Of a stretch of DNA of 64,000 bases, positions 61,370 to 64,000 are shown in pieces. The translations under genes and the position numbers were made by a program. The stretch spans positions 248,001-312,000 of the forward strand of contig NZ_REEZ01000004.1 in assembly GCF_003990445.1 (NCBI RefSeq), written 5' to 3'. The stretch is from Pararhodobacter zhoushanensis (GTDB taxonomy: Bacteria; Pseudomonadota; Alphaproteobacteria; Rhodobacterales; Rhodobacteraceae). Each line of letters starts with the position of its first letter. Within the stretch, counting starts at the first letter, position 1. Below the pieces are notes generated by a model. That model was given only the letters and a program-made list of their open reading frames with translations. It made no database searches and had not been told where the DNA came from.

Positions 61370-62244
61370 CCACCCGTCAGAACACCACCCTCGGCGTCTG
61401 GCTGATGGTCGCGGTTACGTTGATCTTCGCCCTGCAAGACGGCATCTCGCGCCATCTGGCCGGGGAATACAACGTCTTCATGGTGGTGATGATCCGCTAC
61501 TGGTTCTTTGCCACCTTCGTCATCGTCCTCGCCAGCCGCATGGCAGGCGGATTGCGCAACGCGGCACGCGCACGCGCACCTAAGACGCAGATCTTTCGCG
61601 GAGCCTTGCTGGCGCTTGAGATCTTCGTGGCGATCATCAGCTTTGTCTGGCTGGGTCTGGTCGAGGCCCACGCCGTCTTTGCCACCTATCCGCTGCTGAT
61701 CGCCGCACTGTCGGGGCCGGTGCTGGGCGAGAAAGTCGGCTGGCGGCGCTGGGTCGCGATCGGCATCGGCTTTGTCGGCGTGCTGGTTATCCTTGAGCCG
61801 GGCTTTGGCGTGTTCAAGCCCGAGGCGCTGATGGCCGTCCTCGCCGCCTTCATGTTTGCGCTCTACGGGCTACTGACCCGCTTCGTCTCGCGTTTCGACT
61901 CAAGCGCGGTCAGTTTTTTCTGGACCGGCGTTACCGGCGCGGTGGTCACCACCGCCGTCGGCATCTGGTTCTGGGAGCCAATGATCGGCAGCGACTGGGC
62001 ATGGATGGCGCTGCTCTGCGTCACCTCTGCCACCAGTCATTTCCTGCTGATCCGCGCGTATGAGGTTGCCGAGGCCAGTGCGATCCAGCCGTTCGCTTAC
62101 CTGCAACTGGTCTTCGCCAGCACCATCGGGATCACCATCTTCAACGAAACACTACGCCCCAACGTTGCCGTCGGGGCGGTGATCGTGGTCTGCGCCGGGC
62201 TGTTCACCCTGTGGCGCGCGCGGGTGGCGGAAGCCCGGCCTTAA
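61366..62244 (+). CDS. DMT superfamily (EamA) transporter
   Basis: 292 residues, ten hydrophobic segments in two EamA repeats (first from about 8, second from about 150: EALMAVLAAFMFALYGLLTRFVSRFDSS). The YPLLIAALSGPVLGEKVGWRRWVAIGIGFVGVLVIL motif ends the first repeat. It exports an unknown small metabolite. Translationally coupled to mnmD. Confidence 0.92.
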   Translation: MTTRQNTTLGVWLMVAVTLIFALQDGISRHLAGEYNVFMVVMIRYWFFATFVIVLASRMAGGLRNAARARAPKTQIFRGALLALEIFVAIISFVWLGLVEAHAVFATYPLLIAALSGPVLGEKVGWRRWVAIGIGFVGVLVILEPGFGVFKPEALMAVLAAFMFALYGLLTRFVSRFDSSAVSFFWTGVTGAVVTTAVGIWFWEPMIGSDWAWMALLCVTSATSHFLLIRAYEVAEASAIQPFAYLQLVFASTIGITIFNETLRPNVAVGAVIVVCAGLFTLWRARVAEARP

Positions 62245-62552
62245 CCGCTGGTGCAGAGCTGCTCGGCCAGCGCACCAAAAGCACGGTAGCGGGCCCAGAA
62301 TTCATTGTCTGCCCGGGTCGGTGACATGCGCACCGTCTGTGCCTCATCGGGATCGGTGAAAAAGCGCGCGGCGCGGCGCTGTTCCGACCGGGTCAGCGTG
62401 CGGTCGGCGGCGGCGTCGATGCAGCGGCACAATTCGCGGTTCGACTGACGACGTTCCGAGTCATTGCAGGCGCGCTCGACCGGGCCAGCAAATGCGGTGG
62501 CCGGAGCCAAGGTTACAACCGCAAGAAATGCGGCGCTCAACAGATATTTCAT
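62241..62552 (-). CDS. Small exported Cys-rich protein, unknown function
   Basis: 103 residues. Signal peptide about 1-22 (ending AFA). The mature protein has four Cys (ACNDSE, LCRCIDAAAD, EQLCTSG), consistent with two disulfides, and a Arg-rich LTRSEQRRAARFF segment. I recognise no family. Its stop overlaps the convergent transporter stop. Confidence 0.75.
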   Translation of the reverse strand: MKYLLSAAFLAVVTLAPATAFAGPVERACNDSERRQSNRELCRCIDAAADRTLTRSEQRRAARFFTDPDEAQTVRMSPTRADNEFWARYRAFGALAEQLCTSG

Positions 62553-62753
62553 AGATGCCTCGTTCTGGAGTGCAGCCCTTGGCAGGCCGTCTTAACAACG
62601 CGTTATAACACTACGTTAAATATACCAAAAATGCGGTATCGGGACAACCGCTAGCACTGGTATCGGCGGGTTTCCCCGCCGCAAAATCAGGGTCGCTGCG
62701 TGATTGCACGCGAATCGCCCTCTGCTAATCTTACCATAACTTCGGGGGGAACC

Positions 62754-64000
62754 ATGGCGGATTGGGACTATATCATCGTGGGCGCGGGCAGCGCCGGGGC
62801 CGTTCTGGCCAATCGCCTGAGTGCCAGGCACCGGGTGCTGTTGCTCGAGGCCGGGGGCAGCGACAATTACCTCTGGGTGCATATCCCCGTCGGTTATCTC
62901 TACTGCATCGACAACCCCCGCACCGACTGGCAGTTGCGCACCGCCGCCGAGCCGGGTCTGAACGGCCGCTCGCTGCTCTATCCACGCGGCAAGGTGCTGG
63001 GTGGCTGCTCGTCGATCAACGGCATGCTCTATCTGCGCGGACAGGCGGCGGATTATGACCAATGGCGGCAGGCGGGGAATACCGGCTGGGGCTGGGATGA
63101 TGTGCTGCCGTTCTTCAAGAAGCACGAGGATTACGCCGCGGGCGATCCCGGTGAGATGCACGGCACCGGCGGCGAATGGCGGGTCGAGAATCAGCGACTG
63201 CGCTGGGATATCCTCGATGATTGGGCGAAGGCGGCGCAAGAGGTGGGCATCCCTGCGGTACAGGATTTCAACACCGGCGATAATGAGGGCGTGGCCTATT
63301 TCAAGGTCAACCAACGCTCGGGCTGGCGCTGGAACACGGCTAAGGCGTTCCTGCGCCCGGCGCGGCGCTCGGGCAATCTGCAGATCCATACCGGCGCGCA
63401 GGCTACCGGGCTGATCTTTGACGGCACCCGCTGCGTGGGCGTTCGATACCTGCGCGACGGCCACCCGACCGAAGCGCGCGCCGCGGCCGAGGTTATCCTG
63501 TCGGCAGGGTCCATCGGGTCGACCCAATTGCTGCAACTGGCGGGGATCGGCCCGGCCGAGCGGCTGCAGGCGTTGGGAATCGCGCCGCGCCGTGACTGCG
63601 ACGCGGGGGAAAACCTGCAAGACCACCTGCAACTGCGGCTTGCTTACAAGGTCACCGGGGGCAAGACACTGAACACCATGGCCAATTCTCTGGTCGGTAA
63701 GGCCCTGATCGCGGCGCAATACGCGCTGATGCGGTCGGGTCCGATGTCGATGGCGCCCAGCCAGCTGGGGGCCTTTGCCCGCTCGGGCCCTGACGTGGAT
63801 CGCGCGGATCTGGAGTACCATGTGCAACCGCTCAGCCTGGACGCTTTCGGTCAGCCGCCGCACTCCTTCCCAGCGATCACCGCCAGCGTCTGCAACCTGC
63901 GTCCCGAAAGCCGTGGGCATGTGCGCATCGCCTCGACCGATGCGCGGGAAGCGCCAGTCATCGCGCCCAATTACCTGAGCGCCGCCGCTGACCGCCGCGT
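62754..64000 (+). CDS. GMC family oxidoreductase (choline dehydrogenase-like), 3' truncated by window
   Basis: First 415 codons; the gene runs off the right edge. FAD loop WDYIIVGAGSAGAVLANRLS, GMC signature 1 YPRGKVLGGCSSINGMLYLRGQ, signature 2 VILSAGSIGSTQLLQLAGIGP, and GENLQDHLQLR. It oxidises an alcohol, with electrons passed to a quinone or cytochrome in dehydrogenase-type members. ATG at 62754 follows a G-rich stretch (GGGGGGA). The catalytic His region lies outside the window. Confidence 0.93.
   Translation, partial: MADWDYIIVGAGSAGAVLANRLSARHRVLLLEAGGSDNYLWVHIPVGYLYCIDNPRTDWQLRTAAEPGLNGRSLLYPRGKVLGGCSSINGMLYLRGQAADYDQWRQAGNTGWGWDDVLPFFKKHEDYAAGDPGEMHGTGGEWRVENQRLRWDILDDWAKAAQEVGIPAVQDFNTGDNEGVAYFKVNQRSGWRWNTAKAFLRPARRSGNLQIHTGAQATGLIFDGTRCVGVRYLRDGHPTEARAAAEVILSAGSIGSTQLLQLAGIGPAERLQALGIAPRRDCDAGENLQDHLQLRLAYKVTGGKTLNTMANSLVGKALIAAQYALMRSGPMSMAPSQLGAFARSGPDVDRADLEYHVQPLSLDAFGQPPHSFPAITASVCNLRPESRGHVRIASTDAREAPVIAPNYLSAAADRR

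Overview
The window is a gene-dense, GC-rich chromosomal segment that reads as an alphaproteobacterium of the Rhodobacteraceae (Rhodobacter/Roseobacter group). The evidence is lineage-typical content: a PetP/PetR regulator pair, an RpoE–ChrR sigma/anti-sigma pair beside a flavoprotein–DUF1365–DUF3833–SDR operon, an F0 ATP synthase operon (atpI-B-E-F'-F) separate from F1 genes, a free-standing MnmD, and many small exported proteins of the kind usual in that family. I see no phage, insertion sequence, CRISPR array, rRNA operon or replication origin. The only RNA gene I can call is tRNA-Lys(UUU).

Layout. 1-8.9 kb: rbfA and dapB (divergent), a HIT protein, an aldehyde dehydrogenase, 1-Cys peroxiredoxin, a COG0523 (CobW-type) metal GTPase behind a Zur-like palindrome, a LolA-type carrier, a lipoprotein transglycosylase and HspQ. 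8.9-21.7 kb: an anti-sigma kinase/STAS pair, thiolase, leuB, two LysR regulators each divergent from an enzyme (an NAD(P)-binding protein and a 2OG-Fe(II) oxygenase), zapE, sseA, a GNAT enzyme and an aminotransferase. 22-29.2 kb: ilvE, petP-petR, tRNA-Lys, then a translationally coupled module of metallophosphatase, GT21-like glycosyltransferase, DedA protein and GT2 glycosyltransferase that runs into a convergent MATE exporter. 29.2-35.3 kb: free methionine-R-sulfoxide reductase with a saccharopine dehydrogenase-like enzyme, a MarR–LrgA–LrgB operon, and the tyrosine/homogentisate genes hmgA and fahA. 35.5-40.6 kb: the RpoE–ChrR neighbourhood associated with singlet-oxygen response. 40.9-49.2 kb: ubiG, a prolyl aminopeptidase-like hydrolase, a phytase-like exported protein, and the rimP-nusA-ylxR-infB translation operon behind a structured leader ending in a strong intrinsic terminator. 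49.3-56.7 kb: hydrolase, double-domain aldehyde dehydrogenase and deoC (deoxynucleoside catabolism), an orphan ABC ATPase, an MltB-like transglycosylase and an ArsR regulator. 56.9-64 kb: F0 ATP synthase genes, a split MnmC (oxidoreductase and mnmD, divergent), a DMT exporter and a truncated GMC oxidoreductase.

Most of the window is ordinary housekeeping sequence. The most notable non-coding signal is a family of six composite intergenic repeats. Four of them consist of two facing arms with the core CATTTTCTGTC...AAATATCC..GGGGG. Five of the six lie exactly between convergent genes, so they look like dispersed bidirectional terminators. Other points of interest are the rimP leader, the Zur-like operator, the RpoE–ChrR operon, an HxD-type relative of radical halogenases, a fused aldehyde dehydrogenase with an apparently dead second half, and a 142-bp antisense coding overlap between a glycosyltransferase and a MATE transporter.
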